NCBI GenBank assembly: GCA_022824105.1
Contig: JAJEAZ010000575.1
Location: forward strand, 1 to 36,126
Direction of reading: 5' to 3'
Length of the DNA stretch: 36,126 nt
Origin: Alphaproteobacteria bacterium
GTDB lineage: Bacteria > Pseudomonadota > Alphaproteobacteria > Bin95
Shown: piece by piece, positions 7,674-14,308 of the stretch
Layout of the letters: each line of letters begins with the position of its first letter
Position numbering within the stretch: position 1 is the stretch's first letter
Notes under the pieces: generated by a model
Seen by the model: only the letters and a program-made list of their open reading frames with translations
Told to the model about the DNA's origin: nothing
Databases searched by the model: none
Made by a program: the position numbers and the translations under genes

Positions 7674-8615
7674 GTGCCCTCCGCCGCCACCCGTGAAAGC
7701 GCCGGCCGGCGCGCCGACCGCAGCGGCATCCTGCTGATGCTCGGCGCCACCCTGTTCTTCATGAGCACCAATGTGTTCGTGAAGTTCCTCGCCGACGAAC
7801 TGAGCGTATTCCAGGTCACCTGGGGCCGCATGCTGTTCCACTGGCTGTGCTTCCTGCCGCTGTTCCTGCTGCCGCGCTACCGCGGACGGGTCCGGCCGAA
7901 CCGGCCCCGGTTGCAGCTGGTACGCTCCGCCATCCTGTACTGCACCAACACGCTGTTTTTCGGCAGCCTGTACTACCTGACCCTCGCGACCGGCGCGTCG
8001 ATCATGTATGCCGGGCCGCTGATCCTGGTCGTCCTGAGCGTCCTGTTCCTGGGCGAAAGGGTCGGGCCGCGGCGCTGGGCGGCGGTCGCGTTCGGCTTCG
8101 CCGGCGTGCTTGTCATCATGCAGCCGGGCGGCGCCTTCCACTGGGCCATGCTGCTGCCGCTCGGCGCGTCGGTCGGCTTCGCCCTGTACCAGATCGTCAC
8201 CCGGGCCATCGCGGCCGACGACCATCCCTTCACGACCATGTTCTGGACGCCGGTCGTCGGCATCGCCGCCGCGTCGGCCGTCATGCCGTTCGTCTGGCAG
8301 AACCCGTCGCCACTGGGCTGGTTGTGGCTGGCCTGCAGCGGCGTTACGGCGGGCGCCGGACAGTTCCTGCTGATCGCCGCCTTCGCCCGATCCGAAGCGT
8401 CGCTGCTCGCGCCCTTCGGCTATTCCACCCTGGTCTGGGCCGCCCTGTTCGGAATCGCGATTTTCGGCAACTATCCGGATGTCATGACGCTGCTCGGCGC
8501 GGGCATCGTCGTGCTGGCGGGCCTGTATATCTGGGTCCGGGAGCGCCAGCTCGGTCGCGTCGGGGGCCGCACCGGGGGCCGCGCCGGGGGCAGCGGCAGT
8601 CCTTCGCCGTCCTGA
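7674..8615 (+). CDS. DMT/EamA-family permease (second of tandem pair)
   Basis: A 313-residue paralogue of the upstream permease, with the same two-repeat ten-helix plan ([55 protein letters not shown]). It starts with GTG at 7674, 16 bases after the first gene, so the two are probably co-transcribed. Related proteins can act as heteromers, which would explain a retained tandem pair, but this is inference. The C-terminus ends in a Gly/Arg/Ser-rich tail ([13 protein letters not shown]) encoded by a short direct repeat (GGGGGCCGC units near 8565-8590) and is probably disordered. Substrate unknown. Confidence 0.87.
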   Translation: MPSAATRESAGRRADRSGILLMLGATLFFMSTNVFVKFLADELSVFQVTWGRMLFHWLCFLPLFLLPRYRGRVRPNRPRLQLVRSAILYCTNTLFFGSLYYLTLATGASIMYAGPLILVVLSVLFLGERVGPRRWAAVAFGFAGVLVIMQPGGAFHWAMLLPLGASVGFALYQIVTRAIAADDHPFTTMFWTPVVGIAAASAVMPFVWQNPSPLGWLWLACSGVTAGAGQFLLIAAFARSEASLLAPFGYSTLVWAALFGIAIFGNYPDVMTLLGAGIVVLAGLYIWVRERQLGRVGGRTGGRAGGSGSPSPS

Positions 8616-8622
8616 AGCCCGC

Positions 8623-8652
8623 TTGCCCTTTGCTGTGGAGCGTGCCTATATC
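8623..8652 (+). promoter_or_regulatory. Predicted promoter of pyrB (near-leaderless)
   Basis: TTGCCC (8623-8628), an 18-base spacer, then TATATC (8647-8652), a form common in alphaproteobacteria. The expected start of transcription is about 8659-8661 and the ATG is at 8662, so the mRNA would have almost no leader. No Shine-Dalgarno sequence is present before the ATG, which fits. Confidence 0.6.
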
Positions 8653-8661
8653 GCGGCTTTA

Positions 8662-9630
8662 ATGGCCGTCCCGCTGAAAAAACCGAAGTTCGAGTTCCGG
8701 CACCGCAACCTGCTGGGGATCGAAAACCTTTCGGCCGACGAAATCAGCCTGCTGCTCGACCGGTCGGACCATTATGCCGAGCGCAACCGGCGCGCGCGCA
8801 AGCCCGGCAAGGCACTGCGCGGCCGGACCGTCATCAACCTGTTTTTCGAGAATTCGACGCGCACCCGCACGTCCTTCCAGCTGGCGGCGCTCCGGCTCGG
8901 CGCCGACGTCGTCAACATGTCGATCGAGCACAGTTCGATCAAAAAGGGCGAGACGCTGCTCGATACGGCGCTCACGCTGAACGCCATGCATCCGGACGTG
9001 CTGGTCTGCCGGCATCCCGAGAGCGGCGCGGTCAGCCTCCTGTCGCAGAAGGTCGAATGCGTGGTCGTCAACGGCGGCGACGGCGCCCACGAGCATCCGA
9101 CCCAGGCCCTGCTCGACGCCGTGACGATCCGGCGGCGCAAGGGCCGGCTGCAGGGCCTGACCGTGGCGATCTGCGGAGATGTCGTTCACAGCAGGGTCGC
9201 GCGCTCCAACATCTTCCTGCTGCACACCATGGGCGCGCGGGTCCGGGTCATCGGCCCGCCGACACTTGTGCCCGGCACGATGGAGCGTTTCGGCGTCGAG
9301 GTGTTCCACGACATGGCGAGCGGCCTGAAGGACGCCGACATCGTGATGATGCTGCGGCTCCAGCTCGAGCGGATGCAGGGCAGCTATGTGCCGTCGATCC
9401 GCGAGTATTTCCGCTTTTTCGGGCTGGACCGGCAGAAGCTGTCGAACGCGAAGCCCGACGCGCTGATCCTGCATCCCGGCCCGATGAACCGGGGCGTCGA
9501 GATCGACAGCGAGGTCGCCGACGATATCGGCCGCAGCGCCATACAGGAGCAGGTCGAGATGGGCGTCGCCGTGCGCATGGCGTGCCTGGAAGTGCTGACC
9601 CGCAACCTGCCGGAACCGGGCGACGATTGA
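8662..9630 (+). CDS. pyrB: Aspartate carbamoyltransferase, catalytic subunit
   Basis: A 322-residue ATCase catalytic chain, which joins carbamoyl phosphate and L-aspartate in the first committed step of pyrimidine synthesis. The carbamoyl-phosphate loop [11 protein letters not shown] (S65-T66-R67-T68-R69-T70), the [10 protein letters not shown] motif and the C-terminal [11 protein letters not shown] loop are all present. The length is normal. A TTG-initiated extension to 8623 is open but would overlap the predicted promoter, so ATG 8662 is preferred. The stop shares one base with the start of the next gene (TGATG), implying translational coupling. No regulatory chain gene (pyrI) is present. 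This class of ATCase often forms a dodecamer with an inactive dihydroorotase-like partner, which the next gene could provide. Confidence 0.97.
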   Translation: MAVPLKKPKFEFRHRNLLGIENLSADEISLLLDRSDHYAERNRRARKPGKALRGRTVINLFFENSTRTRTSFQLAALRLGADVVNMSIEHSSIKKGETLLDTALTLNAMHPDVLVCRHPESGAVSLLSQKVECVVVNGGDGAHEHPTQALLDAVTIRRRKGRLQGLTVAICGDVVHSRVARSNIFLLHTMGARVRVIGPPTLVPGTMERFGVEVFHDMASGLKDADIVMMLRLQLERMQGSYVPSIREYFRFFGLDRQKLSNAKPDALILHPGPMNRGVEIDSEVADDIGRSAIQEQVEMGVAVRMACLEVLTRNLPEPGDD

Positions 9631-10973
9631 TGGCGGGCGCAAACGAACGATACAGGGGCACACGCCACGGGGGCACACGCTCCGGCACGGTCGCCTACGT
9701 CAACGCCCGGCTGGTCGACCCGGCGAGCGGGCTGGATACGCCCGGCGCGCTGATCGCGAGCGACGGGACGATCGCCGATTTCGGACCCAGGCTGTTCAGC
9801 GACGCACCGCCGCCCTCGGTCGAGGTCGTGGACTGCCGCGGCATGATCCTGGCGCCCGGCCTGGTCGACATGCGCACGCAGTTGCGCGAACCCGGCGAGG
9901 AGCACAAGGAGACCATCGGGACGGCGAGCGCGGCCGCCGGCGCCGGCGGCGTCTCGACCATGGTCTGCCTGCCCAACACCGATCCGGCGATCGACGATGT
10001 CGCCGGCGTCGAGTTCATCGCCCGGCGCGCCCGGGAGGTGAAGGCGACCAAGGTTTTCTGCTACGCCGCCGCGACGAAGGGGCTGCAAGGCCGCGAGCTG
10101 ACCGAAATGGGCCTGCTGGCGGAGACCGGCGCGCTGGCCTTTACCGACGGCACCCGGGCAATCGCGAATTCGCGGGTCATGCAGCGGGCGCTGAACTACG
10201 CCCGGACCTTCGGGCTTCTCATCGTCCAGCATCCCGAAGATCCCGCCCTGGCCGAGAACGGCGTCATGAACGGCGGCGAGATGGCGCTGCGCCTCGGACT
10301 GCGCGGTATTCCGCCGGTCGCGGAAGTCATGACGATCGAGCGCGACCTGCGCCTGGTCGAAGCGACCGGCGGGCGCTACCACGCCGCCCATGTCTCGACC
10401 GCGGCTGCGGTCGATGCCATCCGGCGCGCCAAGGCCCGCGAGCTGCCGGTCACCTGCGATACCGCGCCGCCCTACTTCACCCTCAACGAGACCGCCATCG
10501 GCGACTACCGGACCTTTGCGAAGCTGTCGCCGCCCCTGCGCACGGAAGACGACCGGGAAGCCATCGTCGAGGGCCTTGCCGACGGCACGATCGACGCCAT
10601 TGCCAGCGACCACGCGCCCCACGACCAGGACAGCAAACGGGTGCCGTTCGCCCAGGCGGAGAACGGCATCGCCGGGCTGGAGACGCTGCTGCCGCTCAGC
10701 CTGGCGCTGGTGCACAAGGGCCGGCTGGGCATGGTGGACCTGCTCGGCAAGCTGACCGGCGGCCCGGCCGGCATTCTCGGGCTCGCCGAAGGCCGGCTGC
10801 GCAAGGGCGGTCCGGCGGACCTGGTGCTGATCGACCCGGACCGGCCCTGGCGCATCGACCCGGACACCTTCCTCAGCAAGTCGAAGAACGCGCCCTGGGA
10901 CAACCTTCCGGTCCAGGGCCTGGCGATGCGCACCGTCGTCGAGGGGCGCGTGCTGCACGACCGGCTGGCGTAG
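9630..10973 (+). CDS. pyrC: Dihydroorotase-like protein lacking the HxH zinc motif
   Basis: A 447-residue protein of the class I dihydroorotase family (amidohydrolase superfamily). The usual DxHxH motif before LREPG is replaced: D80-M81-R82-T83-Q84-LREPG, so both N-terminal zinc-ligand histidines are absent. Other family positions remain: a His in QHPEDPAL, the His of HAAHVSTA and the Asp of ASDHAPHD. Family knowledge: Pseudomonas-type ATCases carry an inactive dihydroorotase as a structural partner, and alphaproteobacterial pyrBC operons often encode similar HxH-less proteins. Inference: its main role is to scaffold PyrB, with the active dihydroorotase encoded elsewhere. It has a 20-residue polar N-terminal extension. 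The start overlaps the pyrB stop by one base. Family assignment is firm; enzymatic activity is doubtful. Confidence 0.9.
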   Translation: MAGANERYRGTRHGGTRSGTVAYVNARLVDPASGLDTPGALIASDGTIADFGPRLFSDAPPPSVEVVDCRGMILAPGLVDMRTQLREPGEEHKETIGTASAAAGAGGVSTMVCLPNTDPAIDDVAGVEFIARRAREVKATKVFCYAAATKGLQGRELTEMGLLAETGALAFTDGTRAIANSRVMQRALNYARTFGLLIVQHPEDPALAENGVMNGGEMALRLGLRGIPPVAEVMTIERDLRLVEATGGRYHAAHVSTAAAVDAIRRAKARELPVTCDTAPPYFTLNETAIGDYRTFAKLSPPLRTEDDREAIVEGLADGTIDAIASDHAPHDQDSKRVPFAQAENGIAGLETLLPLSLALVHKGRLGMVDLLGKLTGGPAGILGLAEGRLRKGGPADLVLIDPDRPWRIDPDTFLSKSKNAPWDNLPVQGLAMRTVVEGRVLHDRLA

Positions 10974-10985
10974 GAGCGGCGGGCG

Positions 10986-11636
10986 GTGCCGGACCCGATC
11001 AGCTGGGCCTTCGCCTGGCCCTATCTGCTCTCGGCGCTGCTGGCCGGCTATCTGCTCGGCGCGATCCCGTTCGGCCTGGTGCTCACCCGGCTCGCCGGCA
11101 AGGGCGACCTGCGCCGGATGGGTTCGGGGAATATCGGCGCAACCAACGTGCTGCGCACCGGCAGCAAGGCCCTGGCGCTGGCCACCCTGTTGCTCGACGG
11201 CGGCAAGGGCGCGGCGGCCCTGCTGGTCGGTTACAGCCTGTACGGGCCCGATATCGCCGTCGCCGCCGGGGCCGGCGCCTTTCTCGGCCATCTGTTTCCG
11301 GTCTGGCTGAAGTTCCGGGGCGGCAAGGGCGTGGCAACGGCGCTCGGCGTCCTGCTCGCCGGCTGCTGGCCGGTCGGCGCGCTGGCCTGTCTGGCCTGGC
11401 TGCTCGTCGCTGCGGCGTTCCGCTTTTCCAGTCTGGCGGCGCTCGCCGCCTTCGTGGCGGCGCCCATCGGCGCCAAGGCGCTGGGCTGGCTGGCGGCGCC
11501 GGACCCCGGAAGCCCGGTCCTCTACGCTCAGATGGCGGAGGTCGCGGGCTTGCTCGCCGTCATGATCTGGATCCGCCACGCCGCCAACATCCGCCGCCTG
11601 CTGCGCGGCGAGGAACCGAAGATCGGCCGGACCTGA
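10986..11636 (+). CDS. plsY: Acyl-phosphate:glycerol-3-phosphate acyltransferase
   Basis: A 216-residue inner-membrane enzyme that transfers the acyl group from acyl phosphate to glycerol-3-phosphate, the first step of phospholipid synthesis. Three family motifs are seen: MGSGNIGATNVLR, KFRGGKGVATALGV and RHAANIRRLLRGEEP, with several hydrophobic helices between them. It starts with GTG at 10986, preceded by AGGAG at a 9-base spacing. It follows the pyrC-like gene by 12 bases and is probably in the same operon. In many alphaproteobacteria plsY is followed directly by dprA; here dprA lies 8 kb away, beyond a catabolic insert. A 7-base GC hairpin (11655-11672) lies just after the gene. Confidence 0.96.
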   Translation: MPDPISWAFAWPYLLSALLAGYLLGAIPFGLVLTRLAGKGDLRRMGSGNIGATNVLRTGSKALALATLLLDGGKGAAALLVGYSLYGPDIAVAAGAGAFLGHLFPVWLKFRGGKGVATALGVLLAGCWPVGALACLAWLLVAAAFRFSSLAALAAFVAAPIGAKALGWLAAPDPGSPVLYAQMAEVAGLLAVMIWIRHAANIRRLLRGEEPKIGRT

Positions 11637-11872
11637 GAGGCGGGCGGCGGCCTCGCCGGGCAGGCGCCCGGCCCCGTCCGATTCCCCTGGGAAAAGAGGC
11701 GGAGGCTGCGCGAACCGCTCCTTTGCAACTCCCCGTTTGCAGTACCGGTTTTGCAGATTGGGCTTTGCGGACCGGGTGTTGCAGTTCCGGCCGGCGGTGC
11801 GGCGCCCGGAGCCGTCCTGCCAACCGGCGCGCCTGCGGCAGGCCTGCGGCCTTCCTGTTTTTGATCGTTCAT
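11528..11872 (-). CDS. Doubtful 114-residue reading frame behind a TetR-type palindrome
   Basis: This minus-strand frame begins MNDQKQEGRRPAAG and has a good ribosome site (GGAGGAAG about 10 bases before ATG 11872). The rest is Pro/Ala/Gly/Arg-rich, shows no recognisable domain and ends antisense to the end of plsY. A perfect 14-base palindrome of TetR-operator type lies 74 bases upstream of the start. One reading is that the leader and first codons of a self-regulated TetR-type gene survive while the body has been lost. The basic, proline-rich start resembles leaders found before TetR helix-turn-helix domains, but no such domain follows. It may also be a chance frame. Confidence 0.2.
   Translation of the reverse strand: MNDQKQEGRRPAAGAPVGRTAPGAAPPAGTATPGPQSPICKTGTANGELQRSGSRSLRLFSQGNRTGPGACPARPPPASQVRPIFGSSPRSRRRMLAAWRIQIMTASKPATSAI
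11655..11672 (+). terminator. GC hairpin after plsY (possible attenuator or weak terminator)
   Basis: GCCGGGC (11655-11661), loop AGGC, GCCCGGC (11666-11672). There is no T run after it, so intrinsic termination is not well supported. It is the only hairpin seen near the end of the pyrB-pyrC-plsY operon. Confidence 0.35.
11723..11782. repeat. Degenerate 14-bp periodic array
   Basis: TTGC recurs at 11723, 11737, 11751, 11765 and 11779, exactly every 14 bases, within units resembling TTGCAGxxCCGGGT. The units have diverged, so this looks like an old tandem array. The period is not a multiple of three, which argues against coding constraint. Confidence 0.6.
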
Positions 11873-11945
11873 TTCAGTACTTCCTCCGTTGGTGTCGTGT
11901 TTTTTCGCAGTTTTCCGCCGTTTTTCACGCCGTAAGCCGGATTAG

Positions 11946-11959
11946 ACAGACCGGTCTGT
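11946..11959. promoter_or_regulatory. TetR-type operator palindrome without a nearby TetR gene
   Basis: ACAGACCGGTCTGT is a perfect 14-base palindrome. Extending three bases each side gives TAG...ATA, which pairs at two of three positions. Symmetry with a central CCGG is typical of TetR-family operators. No TetR gene was found in the window. It could regulate the minus-strand leader ending at 11872 or a lost gene. Confidence 0.55.
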
Positions 11960-12109
11960 ATATGATGTTTTTTTGCGTTTCGGCGGCCCTCGAAACGCCC
12001 GAACCCCGCAGAAACGCTGGAAAAACGCGATTCGGGAGAGTCGCGAAAATAATCGTAATAGGAAATATTGCTATATCCGCACCGGGCGGCGCGGCTCCGC
12101 TGAAGTGTC

Positions 12110-12169
12110 AAAAAATACAACCCCGTTGCCGCCCCGGACGGAGCGGAGCGACGATCCGGGGCAGCAACG
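12110..12169 (-). terminator. Rho-independent terminator of the predicted small RNA
   Basis: Minus strand: CGTTGCTGCCCCGGA pairs with TCCGGGGCGGCAACG (plus-strand positions 12155-12169 and 12124-12138), 15 pairs including one G-U, with a 16-base loop. It is followed by a GGGTTGTA stretch and six T (12115-12110). The hairpin also resembles a GC-rich dispersed intergenic repeat, so it may be a repeat adopted as a terminator. Confidence 0.7.
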
Positions 12170-12256
12170 CTTTGAGGATTAGGATTTGGGAGGTCAGGAC
12201 TTCGAGGCTCCCGGACCGAGGCGGCCGGCCGCGGCGGGCGCAGTTCGGGCGTTGAC
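12110..12256 (-). ncRNA. Predicted small RNA gene (about 147 nt, unidentified)
   Basis: The unit is defined by signals rather than homology. A near-consensus promoter (TTGACA, 17 bases, TATATC) at 12291-12263 predicts a start near 12256. A 15-base-pair GC-rich stem followed by a U run (12169-12110) predicts the end. The transcript has a G/C-rich 5' part able to form a hairpin, then a likely single-stranded CU-rich part (GACCUCCCAAAUCCUAAUCC in RNA) just before the terminator. CCUCC-type motifs in loops are typical of alphaproteobacterial trans-acting sRNAs that bind ribosome sites. I could not match it to SRP RNA (no GGAAGGAAGC-like loop), tmRNA or RNase P RNA. 6S RNA has a similar length and a short 5'/3' pairing is possible (CAAC with GUUG), so it is not excluded. 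No reading frame with a ribosome site is contained in it. Confidence 0.6.
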
Positions 12257-12262
12257 AGGGCC

Positions 12263-12291
12263 GATATAGGGTGCGGAACCCGCCGTGTCAA
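12263..12291 (-). promoter_or_regulatory. Strong sigma-70 promoter with A/T-rich upstream element
   Basis: Minus strand: TTGACA (12291-12286), a 17-base spacer, TATATC (12268-12263). Upstream of it (12292-12330) is a very A/T-rich tract with runs of T and A resembling an UP element, as found at highly expressed stable-RNA promoters. No protein gene lies downstream within 600 bases on this strand, which supports an RNA gene. Confidence 0.7.
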
Positions 12292-12411
12292 GGACTATTA
12301 TCGAAAAAAAGGAAATATTTTTAGAGTGTCCCGGCAGACCCCGCCGGAACCCTTGTCCTTCTCCAGTTTCAGCGGATTCCTCTGCGGAAGTGCGGTACAG
12401 CGGCTCTGAAT

Positions 12412-12571
12412 CCCCCTCCCCCTAACCCCCCTTCGGCAAGCTCAGGGCAGTCTCTCCCCCGGAGGGGAGGGGGGATGTTTTAACGGGATCCGCCGTGCGG
12501 AAGCGGGAAAAGCGCACGGAACACGGGCGTTTCGCCCCCCTCCCCTTGGGGGAGGGGGTTAGGGGGAGGGG
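12412..12571. repeat. Inverted pair of C/G-rich intergenic repeats with G-quadruplex motif
   Basis: CCCCCTCCCCCTAACCCCCC (12412-12431) is mirrored by the G-rich complement at 12548-12571. Inner segments also match in inverted orientation (CTCCCCC near 12453 with AGGGGAGGGGGG, against 12535-12553). The left copy has an extra 23 or so bases, CTTCGGCAAGCTCAGGGCAG and a few more, which look like a separate widespread intergenic repeat motif. The right arm has four G runs of 5, 5, 5 and 4 separated by A, TTA and A, a textbook G-quadruplex pattern. It lies just downstream of suyB. Confidence 0.75.
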
Positions 12572-12676
12572 TTTGCCGGGGAACCCATGCCGGCGCCTTT
12601 TTCTTGCGTTTCGCCCCTTTTCGCAGGGGAGTCCCGTCGGCGGCGGCGTGCGGCGCGATCGGTGCCTGGGTCCGGC

Positions 12677-13852
12677 TCAGGCGCTTTCGTAGAGCCTCGT
12701 CAGCACGAACTCGCGATGGCCGAGGGCCTCCGCCGCCGTCAGCCTGCCGTTGGCGGTGCGGATCATCATGTCGAGCAGCGCGTCGCCCGCCTCGTCCGGG
12801 GTCATTTCCCGGCGCAGCAGCCCCGAGACGTCGACGTCGACATGCTCGCCCATGGTGCGCACGGTGCGCGGGTTTGCGCAGATCTTGATATTCGGCAGGA
12901 TCGGGTTGCCGATGATGTTGCCCTGGCCGGTGGGGAAGAAATGCACCACGAAGCCGGCCGCGGCGCACAGGGTCACCATCTCGGCGGCGGCCGAAGACGA
13001 ATCCATGAACCACAGCCCGGGGCCGTCCGGCGTTTCCGCCTTGTCGAGCACACCGTCGACCAGGCACTCGCGGCCGATTTTCTGGATGTTGCCGAGGGCC
13101 TTTTCTTCGATGGTGGTGAGTCCGCCCGCGATATTTCCCTTGGTCGGCTGGGACTCGGAGAGGTCGCTTGTCTTGTGGCGCTCGACGACCTCCTGGTAGC
13201 GGTTGAACATATACATGAACCGCTCGCGGATTTGGGGGGTGCGGCAACGCTCGGCGACCAGATGCTCGCCGCCCGTGATCTCGGTGGTCTCGCCGAAGAC
13301 CATTGTGGCGCCGAGCGGGTAGAGCTTGTCGAAGGCGTTGCCGACGGTGGGATTGGACCCGCAGCCCGATGTCGTGTCCGATTCGCCGCACTTGGTGGAC
13401 ACCCAAAGGTCCGAAAGGGGCACTTCTTCGCGCACGGCTTCCGATGCCCACTGAACGTATTCGCGCGCGGTCTTCGACGCCCGCATGATGGTCTCGTGGT
13501 CGCCGTGCAGCTCGATGCCGTAGCCGGTGACCGGTTTGCCGGTCTCGGCGATGCCGTCGACCACGCGCTGCGTCCAGCCTTCCTCGATGCCGACCACGAC
13601 CACCGCGGCGACGTTGGGGTTTGCGCCGGTGCCGATCAGGGTGCGGAAGTGCAACTCCAGGTCCGCCCCGAACTGAAGCCGGCCGTAGGGGTGCGGGATC
13701 GCCATGGCGCCCTTGATGTTGTTGGCCACCGCCTCGCACGCCGCATTCGAGAGATCGTCGACGGGAAGGACGATCACATGGTTGCGCACGCCGGCCCGGC
13801 CGTTCTCACGGCGGTAGCCCCGGAACGTCGCGTTCGCCAGATCCATTGCCAT
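12677..13852 (-). CDS. suyB: UxaA-family lyase large subunit, probable (2R)-sulfolactate sulfo-lyase beta
   Basis: A 391-residue protein of the altronate/galactarate dehydratase (UxaA/GarD) large-domain family. A conserved cysteine region [19 protein letters not shown] (C155, C164) corresponds to the metal/active-site segment of the family. The small SAF domain, fused in single-chain altronate dehydratases, is encoded separately just upstream (suyA), which is the two-subunit layout of sulfolactate sulfo-lyase. SuyAB converts (2R)-3-sulfolactate to pyruvate and sulfite. The sulfo-lyase reading relies on the adjoining hpsN/hpsO/hpsP-like genes; on sequence alone a split sugar-acid dehydratase remains possible. 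AGGAG stands 8 bases before ATG 13852; an ATG two codons further in is an alternative. It lies 11 bases after suyA and probably in an operon with lacI. Confidence 0.75.
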   Translation of the reverse strand: MAMDLANATFRGYRRENGRAGVRNHVIVLPVDDLSNAACEAVANNIKGAMAIPHPYGRLQFGADLELHFRTLIGTGANPNVAAVVVVGIEEGWTQRVVDGIAETGKPVTGYGIELHGDHETIMRASKTAREYVQWASEAVREEVPLSDLWVSTKCGESDTTSGCGSNPTVGNAFDKLYPLGATMVFGETTEITGGEHLVAERCRTPQIRERFMYMFNRYQEVVERHKTSDLSESQPTKGNIAGGLTTIEEKALGNIQKIGRECLVDGVLDKAETPDGPGLWFMDSSSAAAEMVTLCAAAGFVVHFFPTGQGNIIGNPILPNIKICANPRTVRTMGEHVDVDVSGLLRREMTPDEAGDALLDMMIRTANGRLTAAEALGHREFVLTRLYESA

Positions 13853-13863
13853 CGTGTCTTCTC

Positions 13864-14145
13864 CTACCAGCGTTTGGTCTTGATGTTCTGCACATGGGCG
13901 TGCTCGCCCACCGCGATGTCCGCCACCACCCGGCCGATGTCGATGCCGTATTTGATTACCGTGTCGCCGGTCTTCATCGGCTTGATCGCAAGCTTGTGGC
14001 CGATCGGGATATCGCTCGCCGCCCGGAACGCGATTTCCTCGTCCTGATCCATGATCCAGCCGGTGAGCTCCGCTCCCGCCTGTACGCCCTCGACGACGAC
14101 GACCCCGACGCTGTCGCCCTCGTCATGCACTACGAAATCGATCAT
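13864..14145 (-). CDS. suyA: SAF-domain small subunit, probable (2R)-sulfolactate sulfo-lyase alpha
   Basis: A 93-residue SAF-domain protein ([20 protein letters not shown] at the start, [19 protein letters not shown] in the middle) as found in UxaA N-terminal domains and SuyA. It ends with a [14 protein letters not shown] pattern, typical of the family, where the conserved HVHN-like segment lies near the active site. The start at 14145 has GGAG 7-10 bases upstream and gives the normal SuyA size; a longer frame to 14214 passes through duplicated spacer DNA and is rejected. It is followed by suyB after 11 bases. Function with SuyB: cleavage of sulfolactate to pyruvate and sulfite, inferred from context. 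Confidence 0.75.
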   Translation of the reverse strand: MIDFVVHDEGDSVGVVVVEGVQAGAELTGWIMDQDEEIAFRAASDIPIGHKLAIKPMKTGDTVIKYGIDIGRVVADIAVGEHAHVQNIKTKRW

Positions 14146-14182
14146 TTGGATTCTCCATTCCCGATGTTGGCGCCCCGCGGCC

Positions 14183-14212
14183 GGCGCCCCGGATGACGGC
14201 GCCCCGGATGAC
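14183..14212. repeat. 15-bp perfect tandem duplication
   Basis: GGCGCCCCGGATGAC occurs twice in direct succession (14183-14197, 14198-14212) in the spacer between lacI and suyA. Confidence 0.9.
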
Positions 14213-14236
14213 AATGCCCGCGCGGCGCGAGTGCGC

Positions 14237-14266
14237 CCGTGTCCTGCATTCCCGTGTCCTACATTC
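14237..14266. repeat. 15-bp tandem duplication with one mismatch
   Basis: CCGTGTCCTGCATTC (14237-14251) is followed by CCGTGTCCTACATTC (14252-14266). This is a second, unrelated duplication of the same unit length in the same spacer. Confidence 0.9.
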
Positions 14267-14308
14267 CCTGGGCCTTCGGCGGAAGTTCGTCGTTGTCCCC
14301 CGCCATCG

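Larger units (their letters stand above)
11637..12676. other. 1.0 kb gene-poor junction between plsY and the sulfonate locus
   Basis: No convincing protein gene is seen. Contents in order: a GC hairpin after plsY (11655), a 14-base periodic TTGC array (11723-11782), a doubtful minus-strand frame with a ribosome site (start 11872), a TetR-type palindrome (11946-11959), a predicted minus-strand small RNA gene (12110-12256) with promoter and A/T-rich upstream element (to about 12330), and an inverted pair of C/G-rich repeats (12412-12571). Stretches at 11860-11970 and 12290-12330 are much more AT-rich than the surroundings. The mixture fits a recombination junction. Confidence 0.6.

Noticed and set aside
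4787-7831. One long 1014-codon minus-strand protein
   Set aside because: Only its C-terminal 161 residues are family-like (Rieske beta subunit). The rest is antisense to the permease or out of frame with the Rieske alpha subunit.
11737-12255. A 172-codon plus-strand frame in the plsY-suyB gap
   Set aside because: Low-similarity, mixed composition, no ribosome site, and it crosses the palindrome, promoter and terminator signals.
12252-12257. TTGACA on the plus strand as a promoter for a plus-strand transcript
   Set aside because: No acceptable -10 at 16-18 bases; the minus-strand promoter in the same place is far better.
12412-12571. CRISPR array
   Set aside because: Only two inverted C/G-rich units, no regular spacers and no cas genes.
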